A DNA stretch of 64,000 bases from DATAUD01 sp035511075 (GTDB taxonomy: Bacteria > Verrucomicrobiota > Verrucomicrobiia > Limisphaerales > Palsa-1400), in assembly GCA_035511075.1 (NCBI GenBank), contig DATKFW010000152.1, forward strand, positions 1 to 64,000. The letters run 5' to 3'. Made by a program: the position numbers and the translations under genes. The notes beneath the pieces were generated by a model. That model was given only the letters and a program-made list of their open reading frames with translations. It did not search any database and was not told the origin of the DNA. Positions 51,453-59,066 of this stretch are shown here, in pieces (positions within the stretch are counted from its first letter, which is position 1; each line of letters opens with the position of its first letter).

Positions 51453-53042
51453 ATGAAACCCCATCTACCTGTTGAAACAAACGCCGGGACCGAGGGATCG
51501 TTCCTGCCTTTGGCGAATCAGGGTCGCAATGAAAAACCCCAAGCATCGGGTTTCAGCCTCCTGAAAAGCCTCGGAGGGCTGCGTTCCGCCGTCGCCAAAG
51601 CCATGGCGGACACCCCGCCGCAAACCCGGCCGAGATATTTTCAAAACACGCTCGTATTCCGCTTCCTGGTCGCTTTGTGTCTCGCAAGCGGGCTGTCGGT
51701 TCGTGGCGGAGAAAGTCTGTCGTCCAATTCACCAACAGTCTTGACCGGATCGAATCTGGCGCAGGCAAAAACCGAACCCGAGGCAAAAGACTCCGTGTCG
51801 CCGCTCACCGAACCCCAGCACGAGACGCCTCAAGCGGACGTCTCCACCGAGTCGTCCGACACCAATTCTCCCGGCACCGCTCCGGAACAAGGTTTGCTGC
51901 CGACACCGGGTGTTCTTGATTCGACGATTACCAACCAAATGGATCAGATTCGCGGATTTCAAGTCCAGCTTGATCTGGCACGAAGGCAGCGCCAGGAAAG
52001 AGGCACGCCGCTGGCCACCAGGATTCTGATCGGTTTGCTGGAGACCAACGCCCCGGACGAAGTCAAGCGCCAGGCGCTCTTCGAGCTGGCCTTGGTGTCC
52101 CAGGACGACAATCAAACGCTCAAGGCCCAGCAGATTTTCGCCCAGTACCTCAGTCGCTATCCCGACGACCCCAGCGCGCCTGAAGTGCTGCTGCGCCAGG
52201 GGCTCATCTACCGTCAGATGGGAGTCACCACGCTGGCCATTTCCAAATTCTACGCCGTCATGTCCACCGCGCTCAAATTGAAATTGAACAACATGGATTA
52301 TTACAAAAAGCTCGTCCTCCAGGCGCAGGTCGAGATCGCCGACACTTATTATCTCGAAGGCAAATACCTCGAAGCGTCGGACTTTTTTGGGCGCCTTCTC
52401 AAGAACGGCGCGGTGGGACTCAACAAGGCACAAATCCAGTATAAATTGATCCGCTCCCTCTCCTGCCTGACCAACAACACCGAAACCATCGCCAAGGCGC
52501 AGGTCTTCCTTGACCTTTATCCCGACACCTCCGACGTGCCCGAAGTCCGCTTCCTGCTCGCTTCGGCCCTCAAACAGACCGGACGCAACCAGGATTCCAT
52601 GAAGCAGGTCTTGCTGCTCCTTCAATCTCAAGCGGAAAATGTCCGAAAAAACCCCGACACCTGGATCTACTGGCAACAGCGCGCCGGCAACGAGATCGCC
52701 AATCAGCTTTATAAGGAGGGCGATTATCTCAACGCCCTCGAGATCTACGTCAACCTCGCCGATTTGAACAAATCCCCCGCCTGGCAACTGCCCGTTTGGT
52801 ATCAGACCGCCCTTGTGTATGAGCAACTCCAGCAGTGGCAAAAAGCCACCGACATGTATACCCGCATCCTGGATCGCCGAAAGGAATTGACGGATGCCGA
52901 CACCACCCCCAGTCTTCTTTCCTTGTTTGACATGGCCAAATGGCGCAAGGACTATATCGCCTGGATGGAAAAATCCAGAGCTGCAAATCTGACGTTTCAC
53001 CACGCCGCAATCGGCGAGCAACAAGCCGTGGCTGCCAAATAA
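51453..53042 (+). CDS. Tetratricopeptide-repeat protein, probably periplasmic
   Basis: 529 residues from ATG 51453; a start at 51603 (about 479 residues) would put the signal-like segment (VFRFLVALCLASGLSVRGG) at the N-terminus and is a real alternative. After a disordered Ser/Thr/Glu region, residues about 180-520 are TPRs: LFELALVSQDDNQTLKAQQI, LSRYPDDPSAPEVLLRQGLI, YLEGKYLEASDFFGRLLKNG and YKEGDYLNALEIYVNLADLN. TPRs dock proteins. Last codon overlaps the next start by one base (TAATG). Confidence 0.85.
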   Translation: MKPHLPVETNAGTEGSFLPLANQGRNEKPQASGFSLLKSLGGLRSAVAKAMADTPPQTRPRYFQNTLVFRFLVALCLASGLSVRGGESLSSNSPTVLTGSNLAQAKTEPEAKDSVSPLTEPQHETPQADVSTESSDTNSPGTAPEQGLLPTPGVLDSTITNQMDQIRGFQVQLDLARRQRQERGTPLATRILIGLLETNAPDEVKRQALFELALVSQDDNQTLKAQQIFAQYLSRYPDDPSAPEVLLRQGLIYRQMGVTTLAISKFYAVMSTALKLKLNNMDYYKKLVLQAQVEIADTYYLEGKYLEASDFFGRLLKNGAVGLNKAQIQYKLIRSLSCLTNNTETIAKAQVFLDLYPDTSDVPEVRFLLASALKQTGRNQDSMKQVLLLLQSQAENVRKNPDTWIYWQQRAGNEIANQLYKEGDYLNALEIYVNLADLNKSPAWQLPVWYQTALVYEQLQQWQKATDMYTRILDRRKELTDADTTPSLLSLFDMAKWRKDYIAWMEKSRAANLTFHHAAIGEQQAVAAK

Positions 53043-53461
53043 TGACCCCTCCCCTGGACATCATCGACGACCTCAAGGCGCACTTAGCGCTCTGTCAGGA
53101 ACTCTTGCTCGCCATCGAACGCGAGGGGCAGACCCTGCGCCGCTCCGATAAGCCCTCCCTTTTCGAGTTTTGTCAGCTAAGAAAAAACTTGCTTCCTCGC
53201 CTCAATCAGTCACTAGATAGCTTGCGAAGACACCGTGTGCGGTGGCAGAAGTTCAGTTTGGACGAACGCGCCAGGCATCCCGAAATCGGCATGTTATTGC
53301 GGCAGAACCAGGACCTGACCATGAAGATCATTCTTCTGGATCGCGAGAACGAACAGTCTCTCTTGCGTCGTGGACTGGTTCCTCCCCGAGAACTGCCTTC
53401 GGTTAACCGCCAGCGCCCGCATTTCGTCGCCGAACTTTATCGCCGTCAAGGCGCGTCGTGA
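53042..53461 (+). CDS. Small helical protein, FlgN-like
   Basis: 139 residues from ATG 53042. Predicted long helices (LDIIDDLKAHLALCQELLLAI, FEFCQLRKNLLPRLNQSLDSL, LLRQNQDLTMKIILLDRENEQSLLR) with the spacing and length of FlgN-type chaperones for hook-filament junction proteins. Ends with a basic tail (ELYRRQGAS). No signature motif, so assignment rests on layout and on position between the TPR gene and the sigma-54 activator, 12 bases before the latter. Confidence 0.5.
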   Translation: MTPPLDIIDDLKAHLALCQELLLAIEREGQTLRRSDKPSLFEFCQLRKNLLPRLNQSLDSLRRHRVRWQKFSLDERARHPEIGMLLRQNQDLTMKIILLDRENEQSLLRRGLVPPRELPSVNRQRPHFVAELYRRQGAS

Positions 53462-53473
53462 TCCTTCGCAGCA

Positions 53474-54928
53474 ATGCCGATCGAGAAAATTATCGTTCTT
53501 GAGGACGATTTGATTGTTTGTAAAAACCTGGAGCAGCAACTGCGCCAGCGTCGTTACGACGTCGCGTCCACAGGCACCATCGCCGGCGCCCAGGAGATCA
53601 TGGCCAAGGACACCTTTGACCTTATCTTCGTCGACGTCCGGCTGCCTGATGGCGAAGGAACAGAGCTCTTGCGCGATCTCCAATCCCGGCCCCAAAAGCC
53701 CCTGGTCGTGATGGTCACCGGTTTTGGCTCGGTGGAATCAGCCGTCGAATGCATGCGCAACGGCGCGTTCGATTACATGCTCAAGCCCTATTCCATCGAC
53801 CAGTTGGAGGTCACCCTCAAGAAGGCCGAGAATTTCAGCCAGCTTCTTAAAGTCAATGAATACTTCAGCCATGCCGAGGAGAACGAAAGCGGCTACGAAT
53901 TATTGGGCCAAAGCGCCGTCATGGAGAATTTGCGCCAGTTGATTCGCAAAGTCGCCCGCACCCAGGCCACCGTGCTTATCTCCGGCGAGAGCGGAACGGG
54001 AAAGGAACTTGTCGCTCGCGCCCTTTACCGCCAAAGTCCGCGGGCCGCCGCCCCTTTTATCAAGCTCAATTGCGCCGCCATTCCGGAAAACCTGATCGAA
54101 AGCGAATTTTTTGGCCACGAAAAGGGCGCATTCACTGGGGCCGTCGCCAAGCGCGAAGGCCGGTTTGAATTAGCCCACAGCGGCACGATCCTGCTGGATG
54201 AAATCAGCGAGATTTCTCCCCAGATTCAGGCCAAACTCCTCCGCGTCCTCCAGGAGCGCGAATTGGAACGCGTTGGCGGCAATCGCACCATCAAGGTCGA
54301 CGTCCGCGTCATCGCCACCACCAATCGTCACCTCGAAGAAAGCGTTGAACGCAAGGAATTCAGGCAGGACCTCTTCTTCCGCCTCAACGTCGTTCCCATC
54401 CGGGTCCCACCCTTGCGCGAACGAAAGGAGGACGTGCCCTTCCTGGCCCAAAAATTCATGCAGCGCTTCGTCCGCAAACACGGCGCGCGCGTCCAGGGGA
54501 TTTCCGACGAATGCCTGGCTGCGTTGAAGACCCATCACTGGCCCGGCAATGTTCGTGAATTGCAAAACGTCATTGAACGCGCCGTCATCTTTTGCGGAGA
54601 TGGCGGGCAACTCGAAGCCGAGCATCTGGGTTTCTCCCCAAAACCGGTCCACGCGGCAGTTTCCGCCGCCGCGAAGGCTCCCACGACTCCCTCGGCTCCC
54701 TCCAGCGTTTCCGCCCAATCTCCTGTCTTGCCAGGCCCCGGCAACGAGATTGTCTCCCTTGCCGAAATTGAAAAACTCCACATCTTCGCGGCCCTGGAGA
54801 AGACCTCCCAGAACCGCACGCATGCCGCAAAGTTGTTGGGCATCAGCATCCGCACCCTCCGCAACAAGCTCAACGAATACGGCGTTCACATGCGCGAAGA
54901 GACCGTTGAAGGCGGCGAAGAAGCGTGA
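53474..54928 (+). CDS. NtrC-family sigma-54 activator (FlgR/FlrC-like)
   Basis: 484 residues. Receiver (1-120; acidic pair in LEDDLIV, phospho-Asp54 in IFVDVRLPD), AAA+ domain (about 140-385) with Walker A GESGTGKE, the sigma-54 contacting GAFTGA loop, FELAHSGTILLDEISEISP (Walker B) and arginine fingers in FRQDLFFRLNV. A Pro/Ser linker precedes a Fis-type HTH: NRTHAAKLLGISIRTLRNKLNEYG. It should open promoters of the sigma-54 type seen before fliW, the giant glycosyltransferase and flgB. Cognate kinase unknown; the PAS kinase at 46.6 kb is a candidate. Confidence 0.93.
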   Translation: MPIEKIIVLEDDLIVCKNLEQQLRQRRYDVASTGTIAGAQEIMAKDTFDLIFVDVRLPDGEGTELLRDLQSRPQKPLVVMVTGFGSVESAVECMRNGAFDYMLKPYSIDQLEVTLKKAENFSQLLKVNEYFSHAEENESGYELLGQSAVMENLRQLIRKVARTQATVLISGESGTGKELVARALYRQSPRAAAPFIKLNCAAIPENLIESEFFGHEKGAFTGAVAKREGRFELAHSGTILLDEISEISPQIQAKLLRVLQERELERVGGNRTIKVDVRVIATTNRHLEESVERKEFRQDLFFRLNVVPIRVPPLRERKEDVPFLAQKFMQRFVRKHGARVQGISDECLAALKTHHWPGNVRELQNVIERAVIFCGDGGQLEAEHLGFSPKPVHAAVSAAAKAPTTPSAPSSVSAQSPVLPGPGNEIVSLAEIEKLHIFAALEKTSQNRTHAAKLLGISIRTLRNKLNEYGVHMREETVEGGEEA

Positions 54929-55009
54929 TCGGGTCCGCAAGCCGCTCTCATTTCCATTGCGTCGCACCTGTTTCTCAAGCGGGCATCCGTCCGCGCCCCG
55001 CGATTTCCG

Positions 55010-55495
55010 TTACGCCGCGACGCCGCTCAGGAGGTCCTCAGGATTGCCGCCGAATTCAGGAAACGAATGGTGCGCGGCATATTCATGCAAAACCTGCGCC
55101 CGTTTGTTGGCGGCCATTTCAATATCGGTTTGACGCACCAACCGGGAGATGACGGCCTCCACCAATTCCTCGGTCGTGAAGGGTTTGACAAGATAATCGT
55201 CCGCGCCGCAGGCCATTCCGCGCCGGAAACCATCGCGGCTCACCAGGCCCGTCATGAGAATAAACGGTATCTGGGCCGTCGCCGAAGATTCCCGCACAGC
55301 GCTCAACGTTTCGTAGCCGTCCATGCCCGGCATGTTGATGTCGCAGATCACCAGATCGGGGCGTTCATCGTGCATCATCGCCATGGCAACTTGGCCGCTG
55401 CCGGCTTCAAGCACCGTGAAGCCGAAGGTGGTGAGGACTGCCTTGATGAGGCAGCGAATCTCTTCTTTGTCGTCAATTACAAGTACGCTTTTCAT
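55010..55495 (-). CDS. Single-domain-type response regulator
   Basis: 161 residues from ATG 55495. Receiver: KSVLVIDDKEEIRCLIKAVL, phospho-Asp52 in DLVICDINMPGMDGYET, Thr in PFILMTGL, Lys in DDYLVKPF. After about residue 125 there is a short helical tail (RLVRQTDIEMAANKRAQVLH) but no DNA-binding domain. Lies downstream of the hybrid kinase on the same strand (155 bases between), so it is its likely phosphate acceptor. Convergent with the sigma-54 activator gene. Confidence 0.9.
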   Translation of the reverse strand: MKSVLVIDDKEEIRCLIKAVLTTFGFTVLEAGSGQVAMAMMHDERPDLVICDINMPGMDGYETLSAVRESSATAQIPFILMTGLVSRDGFRRGMACGADDYLVKPFTTEELVEAVISRLVRQTDIEMAANKRAQVLHEYAAHHSFPEFGGNPEDLLSGVAA

Positions 55496-55650
55496 TCCAC
55501 GGCCCTCCATATCACGAAGCGTGCCACGCGCGGAACCCCGTCCAAAACTCGTAACAAGGCAAAATTTTCCCGTTTTTGACGTTGCGGAGACTCATTACGC
55601 TTTGGCGACCGGGAAAACTCTTCCGCTCGAGGCACCCCAACGCGCCATTC

Positions 55651-57708
55651 TCAGACGTTCAACGTCTCGTAAACCATCTCGGCCAGTTTCCGGGCGTGGA
55701 ACGGCTTTTGCACCAGGTTGACTTGTGTGCCGGGCGGAAATTCCTTGGCCAGGCGCTCCGGGTTATAACCGCTGGTGTAGAGGACTTTTATGCGAGGCTC
55801 GGCCGCCTGCAGAATCTTCGCCAGCTCCGTTCCGGCCATCCCGTCGGGAAGGATCAAATCAGTCAATACTAAATCAATCCGCTTCTTGTGGTTTTCCCAC
55901 ATCGCCAGCGCCTCCTTGCCGTTGGTCGAATCCAGCACTTTGTAGCCGTGGCTCTCCAAGATGTGGTGCATCAGTTTGAGCAGCGGCACTTCGTCCTCGA
56001 CCACCAGGATGGTTTCCGTGCCGCCGATGACCATTTGCTCCGTCGGAGCCAGTTGCGTCGCGAAACTTCTTGTAAAGGAAGCCGGGAGAAAAATCTCGAA
56101 CGACGTTCCTTCCCCAAGCCGGCTGCGGACATTGATCCAGCCGAGGTGCTGTTTGACGATGCCATACACCGTGGCCAATCCCAGGCCGGTGCCGTGGTTG
56201 ATTTCCTTGGTCGTGAAAAACGGCTCGAAAATCCGCCCCAGATTCTCCGGCGCTATCCCCGTCCCGGTGTCGCTGAAGGTCAGGCAAACGAACGCGCCCG
56301 CTGCGGCCTCCGGGTTCGATTGCGCCTGGGCTATATCGATGTGGGCCAGCGCGGTCTTGATTTGCAACCGCCCCCCGCGCGGCATCGCGTCGCGCGAATT
56401 GACGGCCAGGTTCAGCAGCACCTGCTCGATCATGCCCAGGTCCGCCTTGATGCACGGCACCCCGGGCGCAAAATCGACCTGCAACGCGATGTCCTCCCCC
56501 AGGATGCGCCGCAGCATCTTCGTAATATTATTGACTGTCTCATTGAGGTCCACCGCCTGCGGATGAAAGTCCTGTTTGCGGCTGAAGGTCATCAATTGGC
56601 GCGTCAACGCGTTGGCACGTTTGCCCGCCTCGGCTATTTCTTTGAGCGAGTCGGCCCCGCGGGCGGTCAATTTTTCCGATGCCATCAGCAGGCTCGCATG
56701 GCCGTTGATGACCGTGAGCAGGTTGTTGAAATCATGCGCGATCCCGCCCGCCAATTGGCCGATCGATTCCATCTTTTGCGAATGGCGCAATTGCGCCTCC
56801 AGGTTCAGCCGCTCCGTCACGTCCATGGCCAACGAGAGGAAGACCTTTTGCGAGGAGAGATGGTGCGACGTGATCTCCATTGCGGTCAATTTGCCGGATT
56901 TGGTTCGATGGCGCCAGACTCCCGTGTTGCCCGCGCCGGGCGCCAGCTTGGCCAGCCGCTCCAGAAACGCCGGAATCTCCTCCGGCAACGCCACGTCGCT
57001 CAGTTTCATGCCCAAGAACTCCTCCTTGGCATAGCCGTAGTGGCGCACCGCGGCGTCGTTGACTGTTACAAACGCCAGCGTCGTCTGGTCATAAGTGTAA
57101 ATGGGCGTCGGATTGCTCTCGAAGAGTTGGCGGTATTGGAATTCCGACGCCTTGATCAGCGAGATGGAATGTTCCAATTCCTGTGTATGCGCTTTGACCA
57201 GCGCTTCCAGATTGGTGAAATACGCGTCCGTCTCCCGCCTCAACCGCCATTTCTCCGCCAGCGCCACCGCCATTTGCTGCACCTCGATCCCGTCGAACGG
57301 CTTTTTCAGCAATAGCAACTGGTCCGTGCGCCGCAATTTCCGCGCGATGTCCAGCGCCGAAAAATCCGAAAACGCCGTGCATAGCACCACCTCCAGGCCC
57401 GCGTCCGCGCCCCACAGTCGATCGACCGTCTCGAGGCCGTCCCAGCCGGAGGGCAACCGCACATCGACGAACGCCACGCTGTACGGGCGCCCCGCCGCAC
57501 ACGCCCGCTCCACCCGCTCAAGCCCCTCTTCACCCCGCTCCACGCAATCCACCTCGAAGCGCGGCAATTCGACTTTTCCCGCCAGATCGACCGCCTCCGC
57601 CCGCGCGGCAGGGACGGACAGGCCCTCGTCAGTCAATAGTATTGTTCGGAAGTTCTCACGGATGTCCGGGCTGTCGTCAATGACCAGAATGCGGCAGGGT
57701 GTTTTCAT
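55651..57708 (-). CDS. Hybrid sensor kinase, REC-PAS-HisKA-HATPase-REC
   Basis: 685 residues. N-terminal receiver 1-155 with Asp in VAFVDVRLP and an insert; coiled linker; PAS at about 195-315 (YRQLFESNPTPIYTYD, VRHYGYAKEEFLGM); HisKA with GGIAHDFNNLLTVI; HATPase with MIEQVLLNLAVNSRDAMP, DTGTGIAPENLGRIFEPFFT and GTGLGLATVYGIV; C-terminal receiver with TILVVEDEVPLLKL and Asp in LVLTDLILPDG. Cytoplasmic, no membrane segment. The layout of a sensor receiver before the PAS is used for input from another kinase. It precedes a single receiver on the minus strand. Confidence 0.93.
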   Translation of the reverse strand: MKTPCRILVIDDSPDIRENFRTILLTDEGLSVPAARAEAVDLAGKVELPRFEVDCVERGEEGLERVERACAAGRPYSVAFVDVRLPSGWDGLETVDRLWGADAGLEVVLCTAFSDFSALDIARKLRRTDQLLLLKKPFDGIEVQQMAVALAEKWRLRRETDAYFTNLEALVKAHTQELEHSISLIKASEFQYRQLFESNPTPIYTYDQTTLAFVTVNDAAVRHYGYAKEEFLGMKLSDVALPEEIPAFLERLAKLAPGAGNTGVWRHRTKSGKLTAMEITSHHLSSQKVFLSLAMDVTERLNLEAQLRHSQKMESIGQLAGGIAHDFNNLLTVINGHASLLMASEKLTARGADSLKEIAEAGKRANALTRQLMTFSRKQDFHPQAVDLNETVNNITKMLRRILGEDIALQVDFAPGVPCIKADLGMIEQVLLNLAVNSRDAMPRGGRLQIKTALAHIDIAQAQSNPEAAAGAFVCLTFSDTGTGIAPENLGRIFEPFFTTKEINHGTGLGLATVYGIVKQHLGWINVRSRLGEGTSFEIFLPASFTRSFATQLAPTEQMVIGGTETILVVEDEVPLLKLMHHILESHGYKVLDSTNGKEALAMWENHKKRIDLVLTDLILPDGMAGTELAKILQAAEPRIKVLYTSGYNPERLAKEFPPGTQVNLVQKPFHARKLAEMVYETLNV

Positions 57709-57813
57709 GGCATGTTCGTCGCGTCAACTGTGATTTGAGTCTATGCCAAAATTTGATTGGATTTCGAGACTTTTTTGTCAGTGTCCAATTCCACTATCCC
57801 GCCGTGAAATCCT

Positions 57814-57840
57814 TAAGGCTTTTCTGCCGGATGCCGATAA
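57814..57840 (+). promoter_or_regulatory. Sigma-28 promoter before the second HDOD gene
   Basis: TAAGGCTT (57814-57821, 6 of 8), 11 bases, GCCGATAA (57833-57840, 8 of 8). Start near 57848; leader of about 160 bases to ATG 58010. The 57709-58009 gap holds no convincing gene. Confidence 0.7.
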
Positions 57841-58009
57841 GAAAGAGACCGGGGCCGTGGCGATCACGGTTCATTGGACACTCTCATTACTGTAAAGGCG
57901 AACAACATGGACGTTGAAGCTAACGCCGAAAGCCGGGTTTCTCTTGAACGAGAGATTGGCTCGGTTGACGCCTTTGCTCCCCCACTAAAGGAACAGGCCG
58001 TTGATTCCC

Positions 58010-58927
58010 ATGAACTTTTCCAAACCCACCATTGACTACCAGGACGCCGTGGCGCAAAAGATCCGTCAGGAGCGTCTCCGCGTCTTGAATCCCGCCAAAC
58101 GCTACTTGGATGGCGTTACGAGTCTGCCTCCCGCGCCCATGCTCGTGACCGAATTGCTGGCTCTTTTCCGGCAACCCGACTACGATGTTGACCAGGTTGT
58201 CCAACTCATCAGCTATGAGCCTTCCTTGACGGCCCAGATTCTTCGGATCAGCAACAGCGCCCTTTTCGCCGGCGAACAACCGCCCTCCGACATCTTCGAG
58301 GCCGTTTCCAGAGTCGGGTTCTATCAGATTTATTGTCTGGTCGTCTCGCTCTTTGGGGCCAGGACCAGATCAATCGAGGGCGCCGACAAAGGAGTGAACG
58401 TCGATCAGTTATGGCGTCACTCCGTGGCCGTCGCGGTTTCCACTTCCGTCGTGGCCGAGGAATCCGGACAGACAAGGGCCGTGGCTTTCACTGCAGGGTT
58501 GCTGCATGACATCGGCAAGCTCGTCCTGGCCTCGGCTGAACGCGAGTCTTACGCCAAGTTGATCCAAAGGGGAAAAGACGAAGGTGTGTTACTGACCGCG
58601 CTGGAACGTTCCGCCTTGATAATCGACCACGCCGAACTCGGCGGCGAATTGATGCGCCGCTGGAATTTGCCGCCGGATGTCGTCGCCGCCGTTCGTTACC
58701 ATCACGAACTTGAGGCGGTCCCGCGCTATGAGCAACTGACTGCGGCGGTGCAGGTCGGAGACATGATCGCTCACCAGCTTTTTGCGGAGGATTTGGCCGG
58801 CACAGACCTCTTGGCTCCCTCGACCGCGGCTTTCGGCGCACTCCAATTCAGTCCCGAGGATCTCGTCCGCCTCGTCGACAAAGCGCGGGCCGAGATGGAA
58901 AAAGTCAACGGCATGTTCGAGCTTTAG
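58010..58927 (+). CDS. HDOD-domain signalling protein
   Basis: 305 residues from ATG 58010. HDOD core: LPPAPMLVTELLALFRQPDYD, QLISYEPSLTAQILRISNSALFAG, VGFYQIYCLVVSLFG and LLHDIGKLVLASAERESYAKL with the HD pair kept; DHAELGGELMRRWNLPPDVV and RYHHELEAVP follow. Relays signals rather than catalyses. Preceded by a sigma-28 promoter, so it probably belongs to the late flagellar or chemotaxis regulon. It is a paralogue of the HDOD protein at 49.9 kb. Confidence 0.88.
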   Translation: MNFSKPTIDYQDAVAQKIRQERLRVLNPAKRYLDGVTSLPPAPMLVTELLALFRQPDYDVDQVVQLISYEPSLTAQILRISNSALFAGEQPPSDIFEAVSRVGFYQIYCLVVSLFGARTRSIEGADKGVNVDQLWRHSVAVAVSTSVVAEESGQTRAVAFTAGLLHDIGKLVLASAERESYAKLIQRGKDEGVLLTALERSALIIDHAELGGELMRRWNLPPDVVAAVRYHHELEAVPRYEQLTAAVQVGDMIAHQLFAEDLAGTDLLAPSTAAFGALQFSPEDLVRLVDKARAEMEKVNGMFEL

Positions 58928-59066
58928 CCATTAGCCTCTCCGTTCCAGAAATTCCCCTGCTCCTTTGGCGTCCCATACCCTGCGGTTGACAAGGCTTTGA
59001 ATTGCTTTCTAAGAGGGCAGATGCCAGATTTTCGCGGCAAATCGCGAACTCAACTTTGAAGTTTCT

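Noticed and set aside
55888..57315. 475-codon plus-strand frame opposite the hybrid kinase
   Set aside because: Antisense shadow; the minus strand carries all kinase motifs.
57907..58035. 42-codon frame (MDVEANAES...) overlapping the HDOD start
   Set aside because: It lies in the long leader after the sigma-28 promoter but overlaps the HDOD gene out of frame and has no ribosome site or known motif.
58986..59014. TTGACA-based promoter before the fibre gene
   Set aside because: Good -35 but no acceptable -10 at 16-18 bases.
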